Assembly (NCBI GenBank): GCA_013697365.1
Contig: JACCXA010000123.1
Coordinates: 1-19,126 of the forward strand
Length of the DNA: 19,126 nt
Reading direction: 5' to 3'
DNA from: Chthoniobacterales bacterium
GTDB lineage: Bacteria > Verrucomicrobiota > Verrucomicrobiia > Chthoniobacterales > UBA10450
Part shown: positions 10,047-17,994 of the stretch, piece by piece
Position numbering within the stretch: position 1 is the stretch's first letter
How the letters are laid out: each line of letters starts with the position of its first letter
Made by a program: the position numbers and the translations under genes
The notes under the pieces: generated by a model
What the model saw: the letters and a program-made list of their open reading frames with translations, nothing else
Databases searched by the model: none
What the model was told of the DNA's origin: nothing

Positions 10047-11222
10047 ATGCGCTCGGGCAAACGAACTTGCGACGCCATCGGCCCGCGACCAGCTTCCGCC
10101 TGCATGAGAGGCTCCCCAACATTCCTGGCCACATTTGTCTCCCTGGTGTGCGCTCTTGGCGCTCGCGCGACGGAATGGAACGTCATCCAACAGCAGGGGC
10201 GGAATTACGTCAGCTTCGAGAATGTCGCCGAGTTCTATCGCTTCCCGGCTTATAGCCACGCGAACCGCACCATCTCATTGCGCGGCGATCGGCACGGCCT
10301 GCGCGCCCAGGCAGGGACGAGTGAGATGTACATTAACGGCGTGCGCTTCTTCACTCACTTTCCTTTGCTCGAGCGGGCCGATGAACATTTGATCTCCGCC
10401 GTTGACATCGGAAAAATCGTCGAACCGGTCCTGCGGCCGAGCCGGATCGCGAACGCACGGAAAGTCGAGACAGTGGTGCTCGATCCGGGGCACGGAGGCA
10501 CCGATCAGGGCACGGCCAACGCCTGGGGTTCAGAGAAGGCGTTCGCGCTCGATGTTGCGATGACGGCGCGCGAACAGCTGCTTCAGACCGGCTTCAAAGT
10601 GGAGATGACACGCAAGGACGACACGGGGCTTTCCCTTGAAGAACGAGTCGCTTTCGCGAACCGCTTTCAGAACGCCGTTTTCATCAGCATCCATTTCAAT
10701 TCCGCGAGCGGCGGGGCGGGCGTGGAAAGTTATGCGCTCGCGCCGGAAGGCATCGTTTCCACCGCTTCGCCGGGCGAGCACCATGCCCCGGCGGATGATT
10801 CGCAGCCGGATCAGGGCAATGTGCAGGATCTACAGAACATCGCGCTGACTGCGGCCGTGCATGCCTCGGTGCTTTCGCGTCTGACCCCGTATGATCGCGG
10901 CGTGCGTCACGCACGTTTCAAGGTGCTGCGAAACATTCACCTCCCGGCCGTCCTCCTGGAAGCCGGCTTTCTGAGCGATCCCGTGGAAGGGCGGCGCATC
11001 GCCACCGCGCATTATCGGCAGCAGCTCGGGATGGCGATCGCGCAGGGCGTGCAAAGCTACAACGCGGCCGTGAATTACCGAGCCCAAAACGACACCTTCG
11101 CGGTCGTGCGAAAAAATCTCCCGCCGCATTCGGCCTCCATCACCGCGCCTTTGCACTCGGAGGAGCCGGTGGTGGCCGCCGCCCCGGAGGAACCTTCAGT
11201 TTCCATTCATGGCGGCGAGTGA
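10047..11222 (+). CDS. Exported N-acetylmuramoyl-L-alanine amidase (Amidase_3)
   Basis: This family cleaves the amide bond between MurNAc and the stem peptide of peptidoglycan in the periplasm, using zinc. The 391-residue product has an N-terminal export signal (hydrophobic core FLATFVSLVCALGARA), a small domain at about residues 42-125 resembling the beta-rich stalk or copper-amine-oxidase-N type domain (YVSFENVAEFYRF, SEMYINGVRFF), and the Amidase_3 domain at about 140-345. The expected zinc ligands and catalytic Glu are all present: His149 (DPGHGG), Glu163 (SEKAF), His216 (SIHFN) and Glu305 (LLEAGFLS). The C-terminal tail of about 45 residues is Pro/Ala/Glu-rich. The start at 10047 has a good ribosome-binding site; ATG 10104 is the alternative. 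It overlaps murI by 14 bases, so wall hydrolysis and D-Glu supply are co-expressed. It is an AmiC-like enzyme, but I would not assign a letter. Confidence 0.9.
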   Translation: MRSGKRTCDAIGPRPASACMRGSPTFLATFVSLVCALGARATEWNVIQQQGRNYVSFENVAEFYRFPAYSHANRTISLRGDRHGLRAQAGTSEMYINGVRFFTHFPLLERADEHLISAVDIGKIVEPVLRPSRIANARKVETVVLDPGHGGTDQGTANAWGSEKAFALDVAMTAREQLLQTGFKVEMTRKDDTGLSLEERVAFANRFQNAVFISIHFNSASGGAGVESYALAPEGIVSTASPGEHHAPADDSQPDQGNVQDLQNIALTAAVHASVLSRLTPYDRGVRHARFKVLRNIHLPAVLLEAGFLSDPVEGRRIATAHYRQQLGMAIAQGVQSYNAAVNYRAQNDTFAVVRKNLPPHSASITAPLHSEEPVVAAAPEEPSVSIHGGE

Positions 11223-12024
11223 CCAGCCCGATGCCCGGCCCATCGGGGTCTTCGATTCGGGGATTGGCGGGCTGACGGTCGTCAGCGCCTTGCGCAGGCT
11301 TCTGCCTAACGAGTCGATTTACTACCTTGGGGACACGGCCCGCCTGCCCTACGGCGGGAAGAGCCCGGCCACCGTGCAACGCTACAGCCTCGAGATCGCG
11401 GCGCTCCTTCTCGAGCAGAATGCCAAAACAATCGTGGTCGCGTGCAATACAGCTTCGGCGCTCGCCTTGCCTTTATTGCGCGAGACAATCCCGGTGGCGG
11501 TGACCGGAATGATCGCGCCCGGTGCACAAGCCGCCACCGCTGCGACACGCAATGGGCATATCGGAGTGATCGGCACCCGGGCGACGATCAAGAGCGGCGC
11601 CTATGAGCGTGCGCTGCGGGAACAAAATGCTGAGGTCCGCGTCACCGCGCGCGCTTGTCCGTTGCTGGTCCCGTTGATCGAAGAAGGATGGCTGGAGAGT
11701 GAAATAACGGACAAGATCCTCATGCAGTATCTACAGCCTCTGCTCGACGATGGCGTCGACACCCTCGTGCTCGGCTGTACGCACTATCCCCTGCTCCGGC
11801 CTGCGATCAGCCGATTGCTTGGCCGTGCGATCACGCTGGTCGACGCGGCGGAGAACTGCGCCGCGGAGTTGCGCCACCTCCTCGAACGCGAAGGTATGAA
11901 CGCGCCGCCGGAGCAGATGGGCCAGCTGCAAGTTGCCCTGACCGACCCGCCGGACAGCTTCCTACAAATCGCCAACGAAGCGCTGCAGCTGGAAGTCGGT
12001 GAAATCCAGCTGCGCCAACTGTAG
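11209..12024 (+). CDS. murI: Glutamate racemase
   Basis: MurI interconverts L- and D-glutamate in the cytoplasm to supply D-Glu for peptidoglycan. The 271-residue product has the family signatures: GVFDSGIGGLTV (Asp16-Ser17), YLGDTARLPYG, VACNTAS with catalytic Cys79, and GCTHYPLL with catalytic Cys190 followed by His192. The length is typical. The ATG lies inside the 3' end of the amidase gene (14-base overlap in another frame), implying translational coupling. Its TAG stop (12022-12024) is three bases from the stop of the convergent MmcQ/YjbR gene. All catalytic residues are present, so the enzyme should be active. Confidence 0.96.
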   Translation: MAASDQPDARPIGVFDSGIGGLTVVSALRRLLPNESIYYLGDTARLPYGGKSPATVQRYSLEIAALLLEQNAKTIVVACNTASALALPLLRETIPVAVTGMIAPGAQAATAATRNGHIGVIGTRATIKSGAYERALREQNAEVRVTARACPLLVPLIEEGWLESEITDKILMQYLQPLLDDGVDTLVLGCTHYPLLRPAISRLLGRAITLVDAAENCAAELRHLLEREGMNAPPEQMGQLQVALTDPPDSFLQIANEALQLEVGEIQLRQL

Positions 12025-12027
12025 CGG

Positions 12028-12393
12028 CTACACGTCTGCCTCGCCGCCGAGGGCCGCTCGTGCAGTCTTCGTTAGACTTCGCACCACCCGCTCATACGAA
12101 TGATCGATCATCTCCCGCAATTCAGCGTCCGGAATTCCGCCACCAAGCTCGACTGTGTTCCAATGCTTCTTGTTCATGTGATAACCCGGCCGAACCTGCT
12201 CGTAACGGTCCCGCAGTTCCAGCGCCAGGTCGGGCTCACACTTCAGATTCGCGGTCGAGGGGACTTCATCGAGAGAGAGCAACGCGAACATCTTCCCGCC
12301 AACCTTGAAGACGAGATGGTCTTCGCCGAACGGCGTATCTTCCGTCGCGCCCGTCTTTCTTAGACAATATTCTCGAAATGTGTCGACCTGCAT
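12028..12393 (-). CDS. MmcQ/YjbR family DNA-binding-like protein
   Basis: The 121-residue product has the YjbR/MmcQ (CyaY-like fold) pattern: MQVDTFREYCLRKTGATEDTPFG, then HLVFKVGGKMFALLSLDE, LKCEPDLALELRDRY, VRPGYHMNKKHWNTV and a C-terminal helix SYERVVRSL. The family is small and cytosolic. A DNA-binding role has been suggested for members, but the biological function is not settled. I chose the ATG at 12393 over an upstream in-frame start at 12489, which lies inside the oxidoreductase. The ATG follows the oxidoreductase TGA by two bases (TGA-AA-ATG), an arrangement typical of stop-restart coupling. It is convergent with murI, three bases away. Confidence 0.88.
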   Translation of the reverse strand: MQVDTFREYCLRKTGATEDTPFGEDHLVFKVGGKMFALLSLDEVPSTANLKCEPDLALELRDRYEQVRPGYHMNKKHWNTVELGGGIPDAELREMIDHSYERVVRSLTKTARAALGGEADV

Positions 12394-12395
12394 TT

Positions 12396-13970
12396 TCAAC
12401 CATCCACCGGCGCCAAATCCGAGACCGAGGGACCATTCATGACGTGCCCGCGACAATCGAAACGCGAGCCATGACACGGGCAATCCCACGTCTTCTCATT
12501 GCCGTTCCAGTGCACGATGCACTTAAGATGCGGACAGATGGCCGTCATTTCGTGCAGCACTCCCTCGTCGTCCCGATAAGCGGCAACTTTTCGCAACCCA
12601 TGCCGCAAGACCGCGCCGTGGCCCGGCTTAATTTCGTCGGCTGACGGAACATCGCCACCGGTGACAAAATCGCGATATTGGGCCGCGACGTTCAGGTTCT
12701 CATGCGCGAAATCACCGGCCGCCCGAAGACTCTTACGCGCTGGATCGTAAACCGTGGCCCATGCATTCGCCCGGCCCATGATCAGATCAGGGATGAGAAT
12801 TCCGGCGATCGTGCCGTGGGTGATGCCGTTCCCGGAATCCCCCGTCGCGATGTAGACGTTCTCCTTATCCATGGGATTGCGCCCGATGTAGCCCAGCCCA
12901 TCCACCGGCTCCATGACCTGACCTGACCAACGGAAGACAACCTCGCCTGCCGTCGGCCAACGCAGATGCGTCCAGGCTTCGAGCCGCTGATAGCGTTCGT
13001 CGAAATCGTCCGCCTGGCCGGTTTTGTGATCCTCACCACCGACGATTAGGATTTCATCTGCCCCTTCCTTCGCCAGCCGGACGTAGTGATAGGGGATCAT
13101 GCCGATCGCCTTGTCTTCCTGTCCGGCTTCCTGCGCCGTATCCCAAAAAAGCCCGCGTGGCACCGAACCGCTCGGTATCCGCATCCCGATCACGTACGTC
13201 ATGTAGGGCGACTGCTTCGTATGCATGACGTAGCGGTCATTGATCGGGGTGTTCGTTGCGACGACGACAGAACCGGCCCGCACGGTATGACCCTCTTGCG
13301 TTGTGACATGCGCGGCCTCGCCACCCTTCACGTCGAGCACGCGTGTGCCGGTGAAAATGCGTCCTCCCGCGCGCTCGATCGCGTTCGCCAGCCCACGCAA
13401 ATAGTGGAGCGGATGAAACTGCGCCTGATTTCGAAACCTGATGGCCGGTCCTGTCTCGAACGCCTCAATCGGGGCACGCGCGATCCATTCGACCGAGATC
13501 CCGGCGCGCAGGCAGGCTTCGTACTCTTGCCGCAGATTCTTTGCGGGCTCGTTAGGCGGCTCGAATAAATAGCCATCCAGCCGCTCGAATTGGCAGTCGA
13601 TGTTTTCCTCGCGCGCAACCCTCTCAATAAAATCAATCGCCGCGGTATGGCTGTCGGCCGCGAGCCGCGCGCCCTCCTCGCCGTGCAGTCTCTCCAGTTC
13701 GTAATAACGATCGTCGAGTGCGTTTACGATATGCGCTGTCGTGCGACCGGTCATGCCGCGCCCAATGAGGCCATCATCGAGCACCACCACGCTCCGACCA
13801 TTTCGTGCCAATGTGTAGGCAGCGGTGAGCCCGGCGATCCCCGCGCCGACCACGCAGATATCCGCCTGTGTCTCCTCGCGTAAGGGATTGAGCTGCCCCC
13901 CGTCGCTCGTGGCTTCCCACAGCGAGAGATTCTTGCCAGCGCGTTCTTTTTGATCTGCGTGAGTTGTCAT
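12396..13970 (-). CDS. FAD-dependent oxidoreductase with C-terminal Rieske [2Fe-2S] domain
   Basis: The 524-residue protein fuses a DAO-type flavin oxidoreductase to a Rieske ferredoxin domain. The dinucleotide-binding motif is VGAGIAGLTAAY (Gly42, Gly44, Gly47), followed by the RGMTGRTTAH loop typical of glycine/D-amino-acid-oxidase-like enzymes. A second FAD contact region appears near IATGDSGNGITHGTIAG. The Rieske cluster ligands are Cys479-x-His481 and Cys497-x-x-His500 (CPHLKC and CPCHGSRFD). Cys484 and Cys499 are placed for the disulfide seen in bc1-type Rieske proteins. There is no signal peptide. Such fusions are common in soil bacteria but their substrate is unknown. An electron path from a reduced substrate through FAD to the cluster, or the reverse, is inference. 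It is translationally coupled to the MmcQ/YjbR gene, and glyS lies 128 bases upstream. Confidence 0.92.
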   Translation of the reverse strand: MTTHADQKERAGKNLSLWEATSDGGQLNPLREETQADICVVGAGIAGLTAAYTLARNGRSVVVLDDGLIGRGMTGRTTAHIVNALDDRYYELERLHGEEGARLAADSHTAAIDFIERVAREENIDCQFERLDGYLFEPPNEPAKNLRQEYEACLRAGISVEWIARAPIEAFETGPAIRFRNQAQFHPLHYLRGLANAIERAGGRIFTGTRVLDVKGGEAAHVTTQEGHTVRAGSVVVATNTPINDRYVMHTKQSPYMTYVIGMRIPSGSVPRGLFWDTAQEAGQEDKAIGMIPYHYVRLAKEGADEILIVGGEDHKTGQADDFDERYQRLEAWTHLRWPTAGEVVFRWSGQVMEPVDGLGYIGRNPMDKENVYIATGDSGNGITHGTIAGILIPDLIMGRANAWATVYDPARKSLRAAGDFAHENLNVAAQYRDFVTGGDVPSADEIKPGHGAVLRHGLRKVAAYRDDEGVLHEMTAICPHLKCIVHWNGNEKTWDCPCHGSRFDCRGHVMNGPSVSDLAPVDG

Positions 13971-14075
13971 CCCTCAGGTATTCGACTCTCCTTCGCCTCC
14001 GAGATGCGTGCGCCTCCGGGAAAGTCGTTGCGCCAGGCGCGGTGCGATTGCTTCGTGTTGCGCCTTCGCCTGACA

Positions 14076-14089
14076 CGCCATTCCTGGCG
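14076..14089 (-). terminator. Possible hairpin after glyS
   Basis: CGCCA and TGGCG form a five-base perfect stem around TTCC, nine bases beyond the glyS stop codon on the minus strand. No T-run follows. It sits in the 128-base gap before the FAD-Rieske gene, in which I see no gene or clear promoter. Confidence 0.25.
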
Positions 14090-14098
14090 GCACGAACC

Positions 14099-15460
14099 TT
14101 ACTGCACCTGCGGCAGGAGGGTGGCGAGCAAATCCGCGATCGCGATGCGCTCCTGCTCCATGCTGTCACGATGCCGGAGCGTAACCGTGTCACGCAGCTC
14201 CTCGCCTTTCTCGCCGAGAGTCTCGAAGTCGATCGTGAGGCCGAACGGCGTGCCGGCTTCGTCCTGCCGCCGGTAGCGCCGCCCGATCGCACCTCCCTCG
14301 TCGTAGAAAACCATCATATGCGGCCTGAGCAACGCCAGCACTTCGCGCGCTTTGGCGACCAATTCCGGCTTGTTCTTCAATAATGGGAAGACGCCCACCT
14401 TGTAAGGCGCGATCCGGGGATGAAAACGGAGCACGATCCGAGTCTCCGATTTCCCCTTCTCATCCGTCACCGTCTCCTCGTCGTAAGCTTCGCAAAGAAG
14501 CGCCAGCACCGTGCGATCAACGCCCGCGCTCGGCTCGACCACGTGCGGCACAAACTTCGCTTTCGTCTCCTCATCAAAATACTCGAGCGACTTGCCGCTC
14601 GCGTTTTGATGCTGAGTAAGATCGTAGTTGGTGCGATAGGCCACGCCCTCCAGTTCCTGCACGCCGAACGGGAACTCGTACTCGATGTCGTAAGTGCCCT
14701 TCGAATAGAAGGCGCGGTCGGCTTCCGGCACCGTCAGGACGTGCAGCTTCGTGCGCGGAATGCCTATGTTTTCGTAGAACCGGAGCCGCTCTTCGAGCCA
14801 GTAATCGAGCAACTGCATCCCTTGCTCCGGCGCGCAGAAGTACTCCAGCTCCATCTGTTCGAATTCGCGGGACCGGAAGATGTAATTGCGCGGGTTGATC
14901 TCGTTGCGAAAAGCTTTCCCGATCTGCGCAATGCCGAATGGAATCTTCTTCCGCGCCGTATCAAGGACGTTCTTAAACTGGACGAAGATGGACTGCGCGG
15001 TCTCGGGGCGCAGGTAGGCGATGGATTCAAGTTCCGCAGACGCGCCCATCTGCGTTTGGAACATAAGGTTAAAAGGGCGGGCCTCGGTTAGCTCCTTGCC
15101 ACCGCAATTCGGACACTGCTTTGCGCCATTCTTCTCCGGCACCTGGTCCTCGCGCAGGCGTGCCTTGCACGTGCGGCAATCGACCATTGGGTCACTAAAA
15201 GTATCCACATGACCGCTTGCCTTCAGGACCGCGGGATGGGTGAGAATGGATCCGTCAAGGCCGACCACATCATCCCGTTCGCGCACCATCACCCGCCACC
15301 AGTAATCCTTCAGGTTGCGCTTCAGCTCGACGCCAAGCGGACCATAGTCCCAGCAACCGTTCAGTCCGCCGTAGATCTCCCCGGCTTGGAAAATGAAGCC
15401 GCGTCGCTTGCATAGGCTGACGATACGCTCCATGCGCTGGGGGTCATTTGGGTTGTTCAT
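14099..15460 (-). CDS. glyS: Glycyl-tRNA synthetase, dimeric single-chain type
   Basis: This is the alpha2-type class II GlyRS that charges tRNA-Gly in many bacteria, archaea and eukaryotes, not the alpha2-beta2 GlyQ/GlyS enzyme. The 453-residue product begins MERIVSLCKRRGFIFQAGEIYGG (two blocks), continues with YGPLG, and has a zinc-ribbon-like insert with Cys95, Cys98, Cys116 and Cys119. Class II motif 2 is FRNEINPRNYIFRSREFEQ (residues 185-203), and motif 3 is EPSAGVDRTVLALL. A C-terminal anticodon-binding domain follows (RIAPYKVGVFPLL, then RRYRRQDEAGTPFGLTIDF). The ATG at 15460 gives the family N-terminus. A REP-like inverted repeat lies just upstream (15475-15559). The usual symbol for this form varies (glyS or glyQS). 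Confidence 0.95.
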   Translation of the reverse strand: MNNPNDPQRMERIVSLCKRRGFIFQAGEIYGGLNGCWDYGPLGVELKRNLKDYWWRVMVRERDDVVGLDGSILTHPAVLKASGHVDTFSDPMVDCRTCKARLREDQVPEKNGAKQCPNCGGKELTEARPFNLMFQTQMGASAELESIAYLRPETAQSIFVQFKNVLDTARKKIPFGIAQIGKAFRNEINPRNYIFRSREFEQMELEYFCAPEQGMQLLDYWLEERLRFYENIGIPRTKLHVLTVPEADRAFYSKGTYDIEYEFPFGVQELEGVAYRTNYDLTQHQNASGKSLEYFDEETKAKFVPHVVEPSAGVDRTVLALLCEAYDEETVTDEKGKSETRIVLRFHPRIAPYKVGVFPLLKNKPELVAKAREVLALLRPHMMVFYDEGGAIGRRYRRQDEAGTPFGLTIDFETLGEKGEELRDTVTLRHRDSMEQERIAIADLLATLLPQVQ

Positions 15461-15474
15461 CGGAAAAGCGAATC

Positions 15475-15559
15475 GTCCGCAGATTTCACAGATTCACACA
15501 AATGACCTCGAGAAAGAACACGCCCGGCGTGCCGCTCTGAATCTGCGTAATTTGCGGAC
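15475..15559. repeat. REP-like inverted repeat between osmC-like gene and glyS
   Basis: The left arm (15475-15494, starting GTCCGCAGATT) and the reverse complement of the right arm (15540-15559, starting GTCCGCAAATT) agree at 17 of 20 positions. Inside lies a second palindrome, CACGCC-C-GGCGTG (15520-15532). Phrases such as 'CTGCGTAATTTGCGG' and 'GATTTCACAGATTC' resemble intergenic repeats I associate with verrucomicrobial genomes. It starts 15 bases after the osmC-like stop and ends 14 bases before the glyS start on the minus strand. It may be a dispersed non-autonomous repeat, a terminator, or a leader structure of glyS. No second copy occurs in this window. Confidence 0.6.
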
Positions 15560-15574
15560 AATAGTCTGCGAGGC

Positions 15575-16021
15575 CTACTTCACGACCGTCACTTCGGTCT
15601 TGACCGAGTTGGCGATGAAACAGTTGTCGTGCGCGCCGTGATGGAGTTTTTCCAGCTCTTCGGACGTCGGTTGTTTCTCGCCTGAGAATTTAATCTTCGG
15701 ATGCAGCTCGACCCGCGTAATGGCCAGCTTGCCCTCCGCATTCTTTTCCATGTGGCCAACCGCTTCATCTTCGTAGCTTTCGAGCACGAACTTCTGCTTA
15801 CACGCGATGGCGAGAAACGTGAGCATGTGGCAACTGGAGAGCGAGCCGACGAACGCTTCCTCGGGATCGACATTCGCGGGGTTCCCGAGGTAAGCCGGGG
15901 CTGCGGTCGCGGTCATGGTGTGGCCGCCATCGAAACTCAGCGTGTGATCGCGCGGATACTTTTGATAGGAGAACTCAACGTCGCCGCGTTCCCAACGAAG
16001 AATGGCTTTGTGTTCGGACAT
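15575..16021 (-). CDS. OsmC/Ohr-family peroxiredoxin-like protein
   Basis: OsmC-family proteins are small cytoplasmic thiol peroxidases or related stress proteins. The 148-residue product has two family cysteines in their expected settings: Cys64 in GSLSSCHMLTFLA and Cys134 in HDNCFIANSV. The usual NPANVDPEEAFVGS precedes the first. Both catalytic cysteines being present supports peroxidase activity. It most resembles the OsmC-like subgroup (YhfA/YP-type) rather than strict Ohr, but I cannot place it precisely. I chose the ATG at 16021, preceded by GGGGGAGA, over an in-frame start at 16066. About 197 bases without a gene separate it from the TPR membrane protein upstream, and I see no convincing promoter there. 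Confidence 0.9.
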   Translation of the reverse strand: MSEHKAILRWERGDVEFSYQKYPRDHTLSFDGGHTMTATAAPAYLGNPANVDPEEAFVGSLSSCHMLTFLAIACKQKFVLESYEDEAVGHMEKNAEGKLAITRVELHPKIKFSGEKQPTSEELEKLHHGAHDNCFIANSVKTEVTVVK

Positions 16022-16218
16022 TCTCCCCCATAGACCGCACCGCCACGGCTGACAAGCCGGCGGCATCCCGGCTGCGATGAGCGCCTGAATGAGTGCTCAC
16101 CGCGTCCACAAAAGGAGACGTGGGCCTTGTCACCTGAGCGGAGTGCGAAACGACGTCAACCTACCTGGATAATCGACTTTCTCGCTCGCGCTCTGGATGA
16201 CAACGCGCCGTCCGGGGG

Positions 16219-17886
16219 TTATGGCCGGGCTTCGGCAGGCGTCAGCGAAGCGTCGCGGACAGGTAGTCGACGTCGGAATCCCGCAATGTTGGCTTCGAGA
16301 TCCGCGGCCAGCGCTTGGTTCCCAATCGCAGTGGCGAGGGCCAGAGCTTGACCCGCAACAGCGGCCGCCTCGTTGAAACGACCGCTTTCCGCATAGGCGG
16401 CTGCGAGCGTTCGGAGATAGACAGGATCGCCGCCGCCGGACAGGGACACGGCTTTGCTCGCGCCCTGGACGGCGTTCGTTCCATCGCGCAACGAAGGCTC
16501 CAGGCAGGTCGCCCGAACCCACGCGAGATTGTTCAACGGAATCACATCTTCGGAATTGATTTCGAGGGCTTTCTCGTAGTGCGGCACCGCTTCACTCGCC
16601 GGGAGAAGATTGCCAAGATTCGTGTGCGCGACAGCGTTCCGCGACGTGACCGCGAGCGTATGTCGCCAAAGCGTTTCGCTGTTCTGCCAATAGGCGGCCT
16701 GCTTCCATGTTGCCCAGGAGAGCACGCCGATCACCGCCGCGGCTCCGACCGAGAGAAGCGCGCGCCGCTGTGCCCATGAGGCCGTGAGATCCGCGATTAC
16801 CCATGCGAGCAAAACGGAAATGCCGATGTGCGCCAGGTAGGTGTAACGATCGGCATGGCCTTGCAGACCGACCTGCACCAGGCCCAGCACCGGCACTAGC
16901 ATTCCAACGAACCAGAACCAGCCCACAAAAAGGTAGGGCCGCTGCCGTCGCACGAGGAACGCGGCGAAGCTTACCGCCCCCACAAACAGAACCGCGAACA
17001 CGACTGCAACGGTCGAGAGCTGATCACGCGGATGCGGGTAAAACACGGCCAGCTTCGCCGGCCAGAATACTTGGCCGAGGTAGGTGAGCACGGAGGTAAA
17101 GGCGTTCGCAATGCGCCAGCCGATCGGCAGTTTTTCCAACGGACTCATCGTCGCTGTTTGAGCGAGAAACGTCACGATACAGGCCGCGGCGGAGAAGATC
17201 AGCAATGGGATTTTTTCCACGATTAGCCTGGTGGCGGTCGCCGTCCGTTTCATAGGCCAGAAATCGAGGAGCAAGAGTAAGAAGGGCAGAGTGACAAGGG
17301 TGGGCTTGGACATCAGCCCAAGGGCAAAAGCCGCCACTAACATGGCGTAGCGCAGGAATGAGGAGTTCCGCACGTAGGCGGCATACGCTGCGAGCGTCAG
17401 CATGAAAAACACGCCACTCAGAACGTCTTTTCGCTCCGCGATCCACGCGACCGATTCGACGCGGAGTGGATGAAGCGCGAAAACCGCTGCGACGAAGGCG
17501 CTACGCCAGAACGCTCCTGTCAGTCGCTGCAGAACGAGGAGGAGCAGGACCGTTCCGATGAGGTGCAAAAGAACGCTCGTGAAATGATGGCCTTGCGCGC
17601 TCATCCCAAAGAGCTGGCAATCGAGCATGTGCGAGAGGGAAGTGAGCGGGTGCCAGTTGCCCGAGTGAGTATTCGTGAACGCCCACGCCAGTCCGCGCGA
17701 CGTGAGGCCGCCAATTATTTCCGGCTGCTCGTGAATGTATGCGGGGTCATCGTAGTTGATGAAATCGTGGCGGAGGGTCCGCTCGAAAACGATCGCGGTG
17801 AGCAAAGCGAGCAGGAGGGAAACTGCGAATTGGGACCAACCACCCCTCTGCGGAGGTGGAGGACCTGGCGGTTTAATGGCAGCCAT
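16219..17886 (-). CDS. Multi-spanning membrane protein with C-terminal TPR (TMTC/DUF1736-like)
   Basis: The 555-residue protein belongs to a large bacterial family of GT-C-fold-like membrane proteins with TPR tails, distantly related to protein O-mannosyltransferases and TMTC proteins. It has roughly ten hydrophobic helices and the family blocks FINYDDPAYIHEQPEI, NWHPLTSLSHMLDCQLFG, FALHPLRVESVAWIAERKD, FALGLMSKPTLVTLPFLLL and VGLQGHADRYTYLAHIG. The first block carries the paired acidic residues typical of this fold's luminal loop. The TPR section begins near NAVAHTNLGNLL and is short: the first repeat runs straight into PASEAVPHYEKALEIN, lacking several residues usually found there. I chose ATG 17886 over GTG 17889. 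It lies 108 bases after the glycosyltransferase gene, so a shared role in envelope glycan or glycoprotein assembly is plausible but inferred. Confidence 0.85.
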   Translation of the reverse strand: MAAIKPPGPPPPQRGGWSQFAVSLLLALLTAIVFERTLRHDFINYDDPAYIHEQPEIIGGLTSRGLAWAFTNTHSGNWHPLTSLSHMLDCQLFGMSAQGHHFTSVLLHLIGTVLLLLVLQRLTGAFWRSAFVAAVFALHPLRVESVAWIAERKDVLSGVFFMLTLAAYAAYVRNSSFLRYAMLVAAFALGLMSKPTLVTLPFLLLLLDFWPMKRTATATRLIVEKIPLLIFSAAACIVTFLAQTATMSPLEKLPIGWRIANAFTSVLTYLGQVFWPAKLAVFYPHPRDQLSTVAVVFAVLFVGAVSFAAFLVRRQRPYLFVGWFWFVGMLVPVLGLVQVGLQGHADRYTYLAHIGISVLLAWVIADLTASWAQRRALLSVGAAAVIGVLSWATWKQAAYWQNSETLWRHTLAVTSRNAVAHTNLGNLLPASEAVPHYEKALEINSEDVIPLNNLAWVRATCLEPSLRDGTNAVQGASKAVSLSGGGDPVYLRTLAAAYAESGRFNEAAAVAGQALALATAIGNQALAADLEANIAGFRRRLPVRDASLTPAEARP

Positions 17887-17976
17887 CACTTATGATAACG
17901 GACGGCCGGTAGCGGCTATCGCGCTCATCCTCCGCTCGTAATAGAACTCCTTCGCGTAAGCGATATCGGGGGGATT

Positions 17977-17993
17977 CGCGGTCATCGACCGCG
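17977..17993 (-). terminator. Perfect hairpin just after the glycosyltransferase stop
   Basis: CGCGGTC (17977-17983) and GACCGCG (17987-17993) form a perfect seven-base stem with a three-base loop, one base beyond the glycosyltransferase stop (17995-17997) on the minus strand. No U-run follows. It may end or stabilise the transcript before the TPR membrane protein gene. Confidence 0.4.
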
Positions 17994-17994
17994 G

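Noticed and set aside
9956..10186. N-terminal extension of valyl-tRNA synthetase
   Set aside because: The frame is open, but the extra 77 residues resemble no ValRS N-terminus and overlap the amidase signal-peptide region.
16022..16218. A possible gene in the 197-base gap before the osmC-like gene
   Set aside because: Short open frames there show no recognisable protein and no start signal. A five-base stem near 16046-16059 is too weak to call. I see nothing supportable in this gap.
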